This document shows, piece by piece, positions 28,432 through 37,502 of a stretch of 64,000 bases of DNA. The notes beneath the pieces are model-generated. The model saw only the letters and a program-made list of their open reading frames with translations, did not search any database and was not told where the DNA came from. Within the stretch, counting starts at the first letter, position 1. Each line of letters begins with the position of its first letter. Origin of the DNA: Planctomycetota bacterium (GTDB lineage: Bacteria > Planctomycetota > UBA1135 > GCA-002748355); assembly GCA_020638795.1 (NCBI GenBank), contig JACKHW010000002.1, positions 434,001-498,000 of the forward strand, written 5' to 3'. The translations under genes and the position numbers were made by a program.

Positions 28432-29049
28432 TCAGTCCTCGTCCTTGGCCAACAAAACTGCGAGATTGGCGCGGGCGCGAGAGAGCAGTTTGCGGACCGC
28501 GGGCTCGGACTTTCCCAATTCGTCCGCAATCTCTGCGTGAGAGAGTCCGGCGAAGCAGGACAGGGCGATGATCTCTCGATGTTCGGCATGCAACCGATCG
28601 ATGGCATTCTCGATCCTTGCGACCTCTTCCCTCGCTGACATGTGAACGCTTGGCGTGCAGAACGTCGCATAGCAATCGAGGAGTTCGTCGTGGCCGTCGA
28701 CGGACGTAGCCGTATGCGAAGCGAGTCTCACTTCGCGCTCGGCCGCTCGCATCTGCGCCGAATGGAAACGATGTCGGTCGTGTATTTTCGCCAGGGCCAA
28801 TCGGAACAGCCACTTCCTGAATTGCTTCTCTGCGTTCCCCTTGAAACCGTGCAGGTCGACGACGATTTCGTGACAGATCGTCTGTACGACGTCGGTGACC
28901 GACTCTCGCTCACGGATCCTTCGGCCTGAATGCAGACGGACGTAGGCGCGAACCTCGGGAAGGAGCGCGTCGATGAGCCGATCCATGGCCTCGCGATTCC
29001 CACCGCGAGCCGCATCCAGCTCGATCATCCAGTGCGCGTCATCGGTCAT
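28432..29049 (-). CDS. ECF-type sigma factor linked to a protein kinase
   Basis: A 205-residue sigma-70-family protein. Region 2 is visible in 'DVVQTICHEIVVDLHGF' and 'RKWLFRLALAKIHDRHRF', where DNA melting and core binding occur. Region 4 is the C-terminal helix-turn-helix: 'LHAEHREIIALSCFAGLSHA', 'EIADELGKSEPAVRKLLSRA'. It directs RNA polymerase to a dedicated set of promoters. The kinase encoded immediately downstream on the same strand probably controls it by phosphorylation, as proposed for other kinase-linked ECF groups in this phylum; no separate anti-sigma gene is seen. It is divergent from the SBBP exoprotein gene, an obvious candidate target. Confidence 0.88.
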   Translation of the reverse strand: MTDDAHWMIELDAARGGNREAMDRLIDALLPEVRAYVRLHSGRRIRERESVTDVVQTICHEIVVDLHGFKGNAEKQFRKWLFRLALAKIHDRHRFHSAQMRAAEREVRLASHTATSVDGHDELLDCYATFCTPSVHMSAREEVARIENAIDRLHAEHREIIALSCFAGLSHAEIADELGKSEPAVRKLLSRARANLAVLLAKDED

Positions 29050-29356
29050 CCGTGTGCGTGATTCTAGCCAGGATCACGGCGCGTCGCTGCTTCGTGGGGA
29101 GCGAGAGGGCCACTGGCGGACGGGACGTCCGGCAGCACGTCGTGCGTGCGATGGGCCACTGTCGCGGCCAACGGCGTCGCTTACACGCACTCGCAGTTCG
29201 CGCCGGACTCCGCCCGTCATGACGAGCCGACGTAGTGGCAGCTTGCCATGGTGCTGCCCGCAGCGAATTCCATGGAAAGTCACCGCCGGACTCGCGCTTC
29301 GTACCTCTTCCCCTCAGCCGCACGTCGTGCGCGTCGCGGAGCGGAGAAGGAGATCC
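29050..29356 (+). other. Intergenic region between divergent sigma-factor and SBBP exoprotein genes
   Basis: These 307 bases contain no supported gene; the long frames that cross it are extensions of neighbours without domains. No strong -10/-35 pair of the housekeeping type is visible in either direction. An ECF-type promoter would be expected here if the sigma factor regulates itself or the exoprotein. The only clear signal is the Shine-Dalgarno at its right end. Confidence 0.5.
29347..29352 (+). promoter_or_regulatory. Shine-Dalgarno fixing the SBBP protein start
   Basis: AAGGAG lies four bases before the ATG at 29357. It is one of the few strong ribosome-binding sites in the window and decides this start over the 128 extra upstream codons of the open frame. 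Confidence 0.7.
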
Positions 29357-31972
29357 ATGCACATCGAAGTCCCATACACCGTGGCCGCGAGCCTCGTTCT
29401 GATCACAGTCCCGATCTTTGCGCAGGTCGGACTGCGCGCGGACCGCACGGACGTCGCCACGACGCGCGGTGCGAATCAGCAACTCTTCCTCGACGCGGGT
29501 CCGCGACACGTGCGCGCGCCGTACCTCATCCTCGGCTCGTCGAGTGCGACGCGTCAAGGCTTGGGTCTGGGTTCGGTGCACGTGCCGCTCGACGTCGACG
29601 AGTACACGACGGCGCTGCTCGCCGCGCCGAACCGTTGGCTCGTGGGCTCGGTCGGCCTGCTCGACGAGCAAGGCCGAGCGCGGGCGCGATTCGAGCTTCT
29701 CGAACTCCATACCAGTCTGCTCGGTATGTGTTTGCAGCACGCGGCGCTCGTGTTTTCCGCGCATGGGATGCCCATCGCCGGGAGCAATGCGGTACCCCTG
29801 CGCGTCGCGGCCGCTTCTCCGACCGCGACGCAACAGCTCGATTACGCGACACTCGCTGGTGGGGGTATGGCCGCGATCGACGAGTTGGGCTTCGTGTACA
29901 CGGTCATGGACGTCAAAACGAGCGCGAACAGCACGCCGCACGGTCGGGTCGTGAAGATCGACCCGACGAAGCAAGGCGACGCGAGCATCGTCTGGCAGAC
30001 GGATTTCGGTGTGGGGCAGACCTCGGTATTGCACGGCATGACCTACGGGCGCGACGCGACCGGCAACCCGCACGTTTACGTCTGCGGCTGGACTTTCGCG
30101 CAGGATTTCGGTCTCGACTCCTTTGACACCGTCCACGGTGGGGGAAGGGATGGTTTCGTCCTGATGTTCGACGCTGACGGCGGTCAGCGGCAGGCTGGAG
30201 CCTACTTGAGCCAGACCGTGACCGGAGAAGACCGCTCGCCACAGACGATGACGGTTCGTGGCGGTTCGCTCTATCTCGTCGGCAGGGGAGGGCAGGCTGG
30301 GCTCTGGTACGTCGACGCGTTCGATACCGAGGGCGGTGGCGCGTGGGTGATGCGCATGGCGGGGGATCTCTCGACGCTGGACTGGTCGACGCAGCTGCCG
30401 GGGGACGGCATCTCGACGACGATCGAGCAAGCCTACGACGTCGAGGTCGACGCGAACGACGACGTCTACGTCGCCGGCTTCACCGAGTCGGTCAATCCGG
30501 CGGACCTGTCGGTCTACGCGAGTGGCTACGACGGCAGTTTCAATGGCAAGCGCGACGGCTACGTGCTCAAACTCGGTCAGGTCGCCGACGGGCAAGGCGG
30601 AACGCGTCCCGTGCCGCTCGTCTACACGTACCTCGGCGGAACGAGCGGTCTCGACGCGGTCTACGACATCCAGGTCGTCGGCGGCAAGGTCTACGTCGCG
30701 GGACGTACGGAGTCGAACGACTTCCCGGTGACGAACGCGTCGACCTTGAACGGTCGCAGCGATGTCGTTCTCGCGCGTCTCGACGCGGGGCTTTCGCAGC
30801 TCGAGTTCTGCAGCTACTTCGGGGGGAAGAAGGACGAGGGGCTCGGCATCCACAGCTCGGACCTCCGGGCGAGGACGATCGGAATCGCCGTCGGCTTCGG
30901 TCGGATTCATCTGACGGGGACCACGCAGTCGAACGATCTACCGACGACGCCGGGTGCGATCGATGCGAGTCACGACTCGGCGCCGTCGAAGCAGGACGTC
31001 TTCGTCGCGCGCTTCGCGAACGCGGCCACGACACCGTCGTTGACGGAGCTGACCTACCTCGGGGGCAGCGGGGACGACGCGCCGCAGACGTCCCCGTGGC
31101 TCGACGCGAACGGCAGTCTCTATCTCGCTTACGAGACAACGGCGACGAACATCGACGACCTGACCTCGTCGGTTTCGATCCTCGGAACGGGCGTCGCGAA
31201 CAAGATCTCCTACGACGATCCGCCGCAGAACCCACCAGCCGCACCGATAGGTCTCGCCGCGAGCGCATTCTCGTGTCAGGCGATCGATCTCTCGTGGACC
31301 GATTCCGATGCGCTCGAGGAAGGGTTTACGATCGAGCGCTCCGCCGCCGGTGCGAACCTCTGGACGCAGATCGCGCAGGTAGCCGTCGACGTCACGGTCT
31401 ATCGGGACGACGGGTTGACGCCGCAGACCGCTTTCGATTACCGCGTGCGCGCGTTCAATGCATTCGGAAACTCGGGCTGGTCGAATGTCGCGTCCTCGTC
31501 GACGCTCGGTTCGATCCCCATCGGCCTGCACGTCGCCGACGACGAAACGGCATTCGACGGCTTCGTGACCGGGAGCTTCGCAACGACGCAGGTCTCGGAC
31601 GATGGCTACGAATCGATCCAGGAAGTGGAGAGCAACGGCAACCCGAAGATGCGTCGTTCCTTCCTCGAGCATCGCTGGTCGATCCCGTTGCCCTGCGGCG
31701 CGAGTACGCTGACGTTCTTCGTCGAAGCGCACCGCACGAACTCGAGTGACGGCGATGCGTTCGCGTTCGAATACTGGGACGACTCGAGCCAGTCTTGGCA
31801 GGCGCTCGTGACGGTCGTCAAGACGTCCGACGATGACCAGGCGCAGTCCGCCGCGCTGCCCTCCGGGTTGAGCGGGTCCCTGCTCTTGCGCGTCGTCGAT
31901 ACGGATCGGACGCCGGGCAACAACGCCGTCGATACGGTCTTCGTCGACCGGCTCTGGGTGCAATCGTCATGA
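29357..31972 (+). CDS. Secreted SBBP-repeat propeller with FnIII and shared C-terminal module
   Basis: An 871-residue protein with signal peptide 'AASLVLITVPIFA'. After an N-terminal beta domain, residues about 155-620 hold SBBP-type (seven-bladed beta-propeller) repeats, such as 'NPHVYVCGWTF', 'NDDVYVAGFTESVNP', 'GKVYVAGRTESNDFPVTNAS' and 'GRIHLTGTTQSNDLPTTPGA', each followed by 'DVVLARLD' or 'DVFVARFA'. A fibronectin type III domain ('PPAAPIGLAASAFSCQAIDL') comes next. The final 150 residues are homologous to the end of the M43 protease at 23793 (for example 'SFLEHRWSIPLPCGASTLTF' against 'SYLEHKWAIQAPVGGSTFSF'). It is likely an exported binding or structural protein. It is divergent from the sigma/kinase operon. 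Confidence 0.82.
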   Translation: MHIEVPYTVAASLVLITVPIFAQVGLRADRTDVATTRGANQQLFLDAGPRHVRAPYLILGSSSATRQGLGLGSVHVPLDVDEYTTALLAAPNRWLVGSVGLLDEQGRARARFELLELHTSLLGMCLQHAALVFSAHGMPIAGSNAVPLRVAAASPTATQQLDYATLAGGGMAAIDELGFVYTVMDVKTSANSTPHGRVVKIDPTKQGDASIVWQTDFGVGQTSVLHGMTYGRDATGNPHVYVCGWTFAQDFGLDSFDTVHGGGRDGFVLMFDADGGQRQAGAYLSQTVTGEDRSPQTMTVRGGSLYLVGRGGQAGLWYVDAFDTEGGGAWVMRMAGDLSTLDWSTQLPGDGISTTIEQAYDVEVDANDDVYVAGFTESVNPADLSVYASGYDGSFNGKRDGYVLKLGQVADGQGGTRPVPLVYTYLGGTSGLDAVYDIQVVGGKVYVAGRTESNDFPVTNASTLNGRSDVVLARLDAGLSQLEFCSYFGGKKDEGLGIHSSDLRARTIGIAVGFGRIHLTGTTQSNDLPTTPGAIDASHDSAPSKQDVFVARFANAATTPSLTELTYLGGSGDDAPQTSPWLDANGSLYLAYETTATNIDDLTSSVSILGTGVANKISYDDPPQNPPAAPIGLAASAFSCQAIDLSWTDSDALEEGFTIERSAAGANLWTQIAQVAVDVTVYRDDGLTPQTAFDYRVRAFNAFGNSGWSNVASSSTLGSIPIGLHVADDETAFDGFVTGSFATTQVSDDGYESIQEVESNGNPKMRRSFLEHRWSIPLPCGASTLTFFVEAHRTNSSDGDAFAFEYWDDSSQSWQALVTVVKTSDDDQAQSAALPSGLSGSLLLRVVDTDRTPGNNAVDTVFVDRLWVQSS

Positions 31973-32096
31973 AAACACGATTCGGGACAGCCGAATCGAC
32001 GGCCCGCGTGTCTCACGACTCGGGCGACATCCTTGCATGTCTCCGCCCATGTAGCTCACCCGTTCCGAATCCAGAACCTCTCACGACAGGTCCTCC

Positions 32097-33644
32097 ATGT
32101 CTCGTATCTCTCAATGTCGCTCGCGACCCCTCGCGACCCTTTTCTTCGGTGCCTTCGTCGGCGCCTTCGTCGCCGGTCCCCTCGTCGCACAGATCGTCCC
32201 CGCCGATACGCGACACCTCTTCTCGATCCCGAGCTTGACCGGACAGCAGTATCTCGGCGAGAACGGGCTCGAGTTCGTCGGAGACCTCGACAAGGACGGC
32301 TTCGACGACTTCGCCTTCGCGCAGCGTGGCGACGTACAGGTCGCGAGCGGTCGCACGGGCGAACTGCTCTTCGCGCTTCCACACGGCAGCGGCATCGCCT
32401 CGATTCAGGACCTCGACAACGATGGTGTGCGAGACCTCGTGCGGGGGCGGAACACTGCGGGTAGCAACGGCGAAGGCGAGATCCAGCTCCATTCCGGACG
32501 TGACGGAAAAGTCCTGTACACGTGGATGGGCACCGCCCCCAACGAGGGTCTTGGCCAGTTCATCGCCAACCTCGGGGACGTCGACAAGGACGGAGTCGAA
32601 GACTTCGGTGCTGGATCGACTAGCGGGTTCCACGTCTTCTCGGGTCGCACGAAGTTGCAGATCCACCTCTTCACGACGCACCGGCGCGGCGCCTTCGCGG
32701 GCGACGTCGATGGCGATCAGCATGACGATGTCCTGCTCGGGGACCGCAGCGCGTGGTCGGCCGAGCTGCGCTCGGGAAAGACCGGAGCCCTCATCGGTGC
32801 GCCGATCACGATCCCCAACTGTCAGCGCTCGTGCTCTTTCCCCTACGGCATGTGCGGCGGGCGCGATGTCGACGGTGACAAGGTTCCGGATTTCGTCATC
32901 GGCAACCATCGTCCCTCACCGAATACGATCCGCGTCTACTCGGGCAAGACGCGGGCGGTGATTCGTACGATCGCGATCGCCGAGGGGCGATTCGGTACGA
33001 GCCTCGCCTGGATCGGCGATCTGACGCAGGACGGCTTCCCCGAAGTCGTCGGGCGGATTGACTCCTCGGTCGGTGTCTTCGACGTCACGCCGGCGGGTAC
33101 GGGGCTCCTCTTCCGCATCAACGGAGTCTCGGGTTCCGAGTTCGGTTGGTCCGTCGCGGGCGGTGGCGATCTCAACGCGGATGGGACTCCGGACTTCCTC
33201 GTCTCGTCGAACTTTCCGTCACCGCCGGCGTATGTCGCGGGCTACTCGGGGAAGGCCCTCGGTCTGACTTCCGATCGCCTGACGATCCCCTGCACGACGG
33301 GCGGCGCGCAGAAGCTGACGGCATTCACGCCGGCGAATCAGAATTCGAACCGCTGGTGGCTCGTTCTCGGCACGACGTCTCGGACTGCTTGCACGAAGAT
33401 CGGTTCAATCTGTGTTCCGTTGAAGCCCGACGGCTACTTCGACGTCTTGCTCGCGAACGCACCTGCGCTGGGCCTCATCGGTATGCAGCCCCAGTTCTGG
33501 AGTATCTTCGAGGCGAAGATCCAAGTGCCACCACTGCCCGCGTCCTTCTGCGGTACCCAGCTCTGGCACTCGACGCTATTGATCGACTTGCCTGCGCTGA
33601 CGCTGTCGACGCCGAGTGAGGCGATCGGACTCTACTTGAAGTAG
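32097..33644 (+). CDS. FG-GAP (integrin-alpha-like) repeat exoprotein
   Basis: A 515-residue protein with a signal peptide ending 'GPLVAQ'. Integrin-like FG-GAP blades with calcium-binding D-x-D-x-D-G-x-x-D loops repeat along it: 'GDLDKDGFDDFAFAQRG', 'QDLDNDGVRDLVRG', 'GDVDKDGVEDFGAG', 'RDVDGDKVPDFVIG', 'GDLNADGTPDFLVS'. The last 110 residues depart from the propeller. They resemble the exoprotein C-terminal module discussed in the findings ('NRWWLVLGTT', then 'LLIDLPALTLSTPSEAIGLY'). It follows the SBBP gene by 124 bases and may be transcribed with it. A calcium-stabilised adhesin or matrix role is plausible. It converges with the kinase gene at 33690. Confidence 0.83.
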   Translation: MSRISQCRSRPLATLFFGAFVGAFVAGPLVAQIVPADTRHLFSIPSLTGQQYLGENGLEFVGDLDKDGFDDFAFAQRGDVQVASGRTGELLFALPHGSGIASIQDLDNDGVRDLVRGRNTAGSNGEGEIQLHSGRDGKVLYTWMGTAPNEGLGQFIANLGDVDKDGVEDFGAGSTSGFHVFSGRTKLQIHLFTTHRRGAFAGDVDGDQHDDVLLGDRSAWSAELRSGKTGALIGAPITIPNCQRSCSFPYGMCGGRDVDGDKVPDFVIGNHRPSPNTIRVYSGKTRAVIRTIAIAEGRFGTSLAWIGDLTQDGFPEVVGRIDSSVGVFDVTPAGTGLLFRINGVSGSEFGWSVAGGGDLNADGTPDFLVSSNFPSPPAYVAGYSGKALGLTSDRLTIPCTTGGAQKLTAFTPANQNSNRWWLVLGTTSRTACTKIGSICVPLKPDGYFDVLLANAPALGLIGMQPQFWSIFEAKIQVPPLPASFCGTQLWHSTLLIDLPALTLSTPSEAIGLYLK

Positions 33645-33663
33645 GAGCACCCTCTCTCAGCTG

Positions 33664-33679
33664 CGCGCGGTGCCGCGCG
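33664..33679. terminator. GC hairpin between convergent genes
   Basis: CGCGCG-GTGC-CGCGCG forms a perfect six-base-pair stem with a four-base loop in the 45-base gap between two convergent genes. There is no T-run on either side, so intrinsic termination is uncertain; it may act as a bidirectional transcript 3' end. Confidence 0.4.
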
Positions 33680-33689
33680 ACGCGCGGGC

Positions 33690-36668
33690 CTAACGGAGGC
33701 GCAGGCGCTCGAAGAGCGTTGTCGTCGCACCCATCGACCACGCAGCGAGACGGCCGTCTCGGCTCCAGTCGGACGGCCAGGCGCCGAGGTCGTGCACGAC
33801 GACCCTTCGCTTCTCGAGATCGTACACGTGTGCCGCCTCGACATGCTCTTTCGAGTGGCTCAAGAAGTAGAAGCGTCGCCCGTCGGGCGTCCAGTGGCCG
33901 ATGTAGTCCCAGTGCCTCGGCTGATCGATGAGGACATCACTCGGTTGGCCGTCGAGGAAGAGCCGTCGAATCTTCGGCTTGTGGCTACTCGCATCGTCGC
34001 AATACGTGACGAAGGAGCCGCTCGGGTGCCAGTCGAGACCTTCCTTCCACGTCGACAGAGTCGCATCGTCGAGACGTCGTGTCGCGCCGCTCGGGAACGC
34101 GACGTGGAGCACCGCCGGTCGATCTCGTCGGTCCGCGCGTCGCTCGTAGCCGAGGAAGGCGATCGCGTCGCCCGTAGGAGACCAGTGCGGGACCTCTTCG
34201 CCACCGAAGCTCGGTGCAAGGCAACGACTCGCGGTCTGCCCATCCGGCTTCACGACGTGGAGACCGTCTTCGTCGAGGTATGTGAGCCAACGCCCTTCGG
34301 GAGACCAGCGCCCGAAGGCCGTGCGACTCCGAGACTGCGCGACTCGGGTCGCCGCGCCACCGGCGCTCGGCACGACCAAGAGATCCGCACCGGGCTCGCC
34401 GTCGGTGCGCGCGATCGAGTAGCAGACCCGGTCGCCGTTCGGCGAGAGCGCGAACGGAGCGATGTAGAAGCTCGGTGTATCCAGGAGCTCGTCTTCGACG
34501 ATCCTGCGTCGGATGCCGAGGTCTGAGAGTCCGACCAGGGACAATCCAGGCTCGCCTTCCGGTAGGAAGTAAAGCAGCTTTCCATCTGGAGAGAGGCGTG
34601 GATGCATGCCGCGTGCGATGTTTCGGAAGCGCTCGATGGCGCCCTCGTGCGAGACCAGCAGCGAATTCACGCGCTCCGACACGACGCAGTCGATCTCGGT
34701 TCCGCCGCGTACGTATTGCGAGTGGTAGATCCACTCGTCGCGATGTGACGCGAGAAGGGATGAGGTCGCGCTCATCACACCGGACGCCACATCGAAGCCT
34801 GCCTCACGGAGTTCGCTCGTTCGCGTGCCGTGCTCGACATAGCAGATCGTCCGTGAGTCGGGCGCGAAGATCGCGTCACGAGTCGGCGCCTGACGGCCGA
34901 ACGTGCAGCGCGTGGGCTTCGCCGTCGGCATGTCGGCGCATAGTAGGAACGTTTCGAAGCGTCCTTCGACGAAAGTCGTCGCGAGGAGCCAACGGTCCAT
35001 CTCCGAGTAGCCCCCGAGCTTGTGGATGTTCTCGATGTCGATCCGGGAAAGCTCGACACCTTCGAGGCTGTACGTGACGACAGAATCCTCCACGATGCAG
35101 CTGAGTGCGGAGCCGTCGCGTCGCCAGCACAGGTCGCGCGGCGGCTCCGTGAAACGTGCGACATCGATCGACGCCTTGCGATCTCGATCCTGGACGCAGA
35201 GCACGGCTTCGACGCCGAGCTCGTTCTGACGAAGTTCAGGCGGGACCTCGCGCATGGCGATGAACGCGACGCGGCGGTGATCCGGCGAATACCTTGGCAT
35301 CCTGACTTCGTTACAGTCGATCGCGAGGTCGATTGGCGCTGTCTCGCCCCCGGACCGCGACCAGAGGGCGAGTCGCCCCTCCTGCACGACGAGCCATTCC
35401 TTTCCGTTGCCGTGGATATCGAAGTTTCGCGGGCGGTGCACGTCGAGCGCGCCGAGTTCGGGTCCACCGGTGACGACACGCGAGCGCGGATTGCGGTCTT
35501 CGTCCGAGTTCGACGGGCGTGCACCGAGCGCGATGGCCGTCGCGAAGATGCACGTCCCCAAGACCGCGATCGGTACGCGGTGCCGGCCGGCGAAATCCCG
35601 TAGAGTGGAGCGAATCTCACGGGAGCGCGCCTCGACGCGACGACCCGAGAGAAAGCGCTGCAGGTCGATGGCGAACTCGGACATCGATGCGTCGCGACGC
35701 GCGGGATCGGCAGTGATCGCCTTCATCACGATGTCGCCGAGCGCGCGTGGAATCTGCCGAGACACGCGCGACGGATGCCGGGGTACGTTCTCGACACGCG
35801 CGCGCACCGCCGCCGCGAAGTTCCGCTTCGGTGGATGTGGCAGCGCGCCCGTGAGGAGCTCGTAGAGAATCACGCCACAGGAGTAGACGTCGCTGCGCGC
35901 GTCGACCTCGCCCGTCGTCCCTTCACTCGCGCCGAGCTGCTCGGGGCTCATGTAGGGAAGCGTCCCGACCGGACTGGCGATGACCGATTGCGAGACGTCG
36001 ATGATGGGCTCGAGGAAACGCGCGAGACCGAAGTCGAGCACGCGTACCTCCCCGGAATCGTCGACGAGCACGTTGGCAGGCTTGAGATCCCGGTGGAGAA
36101 TCCCGCGCTCGTGCGCGTGTGCAATGGCCTCGATCACGTCGAGACAGAGTTTCGTGCGTTGTTGGAGTGACAGGTCATGTGCACGACAGTGCTCGTCGAT
36201 CGGCACGCCCTGCACGAGTTCCATGACGAAGTAGAGGCGACCGTCTTCGGCACGACCCGCGTCGAAGATCGTGACCAAACCCGGATGCCGCATCCGGGCC
36301 AAGGCGGCGATCTCGCGGCGAAAGCTGCGCGCTCCGTCCGCGATGTTCGGAGCCGTCGCTCGCATGATCTTCAGCGCGACGCCACGCCGTGGCTCCTCCT
36401 GCTCGGCCTCGTAGACGATGCCCATCCCGCCCTCGCCGATCGCGCGCACGATCTCGTAGGGACCGACGCGCTTCGGGAGTGGAATCTCACTCGGCCGACA
36501 GATGTCCTCGAGATCCGCGTGCAAACGCGAGATCTCGGCGAAGCGATCCGCGCAGTTCTCGCAGGTCGCGAGGTGCACGCGGAGATCCTTCAATCGCTCG
36601 CACGAGTCGCTGCCGTCGAGCAAATCCCAGAACTCCTCATCGCCGATCGGTCGCTTGCACTTCGCCAT
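33690..36668 (-). CDS. Transmembrane Ser/Thr kinase with N-terminal anti-sigma-type zinc finger and C-terminal TolB-like propeller
   Basis: A 992-residue protein. Residues 1-50 hold an anti-sigma-like zinc site H32-LAT-C36-EN-C39. The kinase domain (71-340) has 'IGEGGMGIVYEAE', Lys100, 'HRDLKPANVL' with Asp194 and D-F-G at 212-214, so it should be active. A transmembrane helix lies at 364-382 ('RVPIAVLGTCIFATAIALG'). Beyond it, about 600 extracytoplasmic residues form WD40-like PD40/TolB repeats ('RYSPDHRRVAFI', 'LSPDGKLLYFLPEGE', 'WSPEGRWLTYLDEDG', 'WTPDGRRFYFLSHS'). The arrangement suggests an outside sensor, an inside kinase and a sigma-binding finger in one chain. The start overlaps the sigma-factor stop as TGATG. 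The open frame upstream of 36668 lies inside that gene and is not used. Confidence 0.87.
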   Translation of the reverse strand: MAKCKRPIGDEEFWDLLDGSDSCERLKDLRVHLATCENCADRFAEISRLHADLEDICRPSEIPLPKRVGPYEIVRAIGEGGMGIVYEAEQEEPRRGVALKIMRATAPNIADGARSFRREIAALARMRHPGLVTIFDAGRAEDGRLYFVMELVQGVPIDEHCRAHDLSLQQRTKLCLDVIEAIAHAHERGILHRDLKPANVLVDDSGEVRVLDFGLARFLEPIIDVSQSVIASPVGTLPYMSPEQLGASEGTTGEVDARSDVYSCGVILYELLTGALPHPPKRNFAAAVRARVENVPRHPSRVSRQIPRALGDIVMKAITADPARRDASMSEFAIDLQRFLSGRRVEARSREIRSTLRDFAGRHRVPIAVLGTCIFATAIALGARPSNSDEDRNPRSRVVTGGPELGALDVHRPRNFDIHGNGKEWLVVQEGRLALWSRSGGETAPIDLAIDCNEVRMPRYSPDHRRVAFIAMREVPPELRQNELGVEAVLCVQDRDRKASIDVARFTEPPRDLCWRRDGSALSCIVEDSVVTYSLEGVELSRIDIENIHKLGGYSEMDRWLLATTFVEGRFETFLLCADMPTAKPTRCTFGRQAPTRDAIFAPDSRTICYVEHGTRTSELREAGFDVASGVMSATSSLLASHRDEWIYHSQYVRGGTEIDCVVSERVNSLLVSHEGAIERFRNIARGMHPRLSPDGKLLYFLPEGEPGLSLVGLSDLGIRRRIVEDELLDTPSFYIAPFALSPNGDRVCYSIARTDGEPGADLLVVPSAGGAATRVAQSRSRTAFGRWSPEGRWLTYLDEDGLHVVKPDGQTASRCLAPSFGGEEVPHWSPTGDAIAFLGYERRADRRDRPAVLHVAFPSGATRRLDDATLSTWKEGLDWHPSGSFVTYCDDASSHKPKIRRLFLDGQPSDVLIDQPRHWDYIGHWTPDGRRFYFLSHSKEHVEAAHVYDLEKRRVVVHDLGAWPSDWSRDGRLAAWSMGATTTLFERLRLR

Positions 36669-37243
36669 CACGCCGTCCCGTCTTCTCCGAGACGCCGCGC
36701 GAGTTCCGTCCGCGCCTTCGTCAGGCGCCACTTCACCGAAGCTTCCGAGATGTCGAGGATCTCGGCGATCTCGCTGCGCTTCAGGGCTTCGAAGTAACGC
36801 AGGAAGAGCGCTTCGGTCAAGTCTGGATCGAGCGAGGCCATCGCGGTCTGGAGGCGCAGACGGCTTTCCGCGCGCGCGACGCCAGTCGCGGGTCCGGTTT
36901 GTTGCGACATGTGCATCGAGGATGCGAGCACGATGTTCTGAACGGGCGAAACACGATCTCGACGCAGCATGTTGAGGCAGTGATTGCGTGCGACCGAGTA
37001 GAGCCAAGCTCGCAACGAACCGCTCGGCCATGTGACCATCATCTGCGTCAGGAGCTTCGTGGCGACGTCCTGCGCCGCATCCTCGGCGTCCTGCGGCTGA
37101 CGGAGATAGCCGCGGCAAAGGCCGACGAGTCGCGGGCGGTAGTCCTCGAGCAGCTCCGCGATCGCCGCTCGGTCTCCGGCGCGCGCCCGGGCCTCCAACT
37201 CGGCCGCATCGTCCACGCGCGTCGTGCTGTCGTGATCGGTCAT
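36668..37243 (-). CDS. ECF sigma factor coupled to the zinc-finger kinase
   Basis: A 191-residue sigma-70-family protein. Region 2 includes 'LVGLCRGYLRQPQDAEDAAQ' (the D-A-E-D-A-A-Q core-binding segment) and 'RAWLYSVARNHCLNMLRRDR'. Region 4 includes 'LDPDLTEALFLRYFEALKRS', 'EIAEILDISEASVKWRLTKA'. Its stop and the kinase start share a base (TGATG), so the two are made in a fixed ratio. The kinase N-terminus carries a HxxxCxxC finger typical of zinc anti-sigma factors, so it may hold this sigma factor directly. Upstream (37244 onward) is a 259-base intergenic region with no clear promoter. Confidence 0.88.
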   Translation of the reverse strand: MTDHDSTTRVDDAAELEARARAGDRAAIAELLEDYRPRLVGLCRGYLRQPQDAEDAAQDVATKLLTQMMVTWPSGSLRAWLYSVARNHCLNMLRRDRVSPVQNIVLASSMHMSQQTGPATGVARAESRLRLQTAMASLDPDLTEALFLRYFEALKRSEIAEILDISEASVKWRLTKARTELARRLGEDGTA

Positions 37244-37502
37244 CGGTCTCGCGAGATTCTAGCCCCAGGTCCCCGAGTCGCGGATGCAGACATCAGGGGG
37301 TCGTTCTACGAGACACACGGACGTCCGGGCTGGCTGTTCAAAAAAAGGCCGGGCCCGCAGCGGATTGTTTCGTGTCGTGCGGACCGAATCGCTGGCGACC
37401 GACGGCAATGACCGAATCGAGTGACCCGTAGGAAGCGTCCGCGACCGATACCTGGTTCGCGCACCGAGCTCATCACGACGGTAGGCGTCAGGTCGTCGAC
37501 CG

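Noticed and set aside
37330..37346. A seven-T run on the minus strand after a GC-rich stretch, downstream of the haloperoxidase gene
   Set aside because: I could not fold a proper stem with a loop next to it; the GGGCCC core is a palindrome without loop space.
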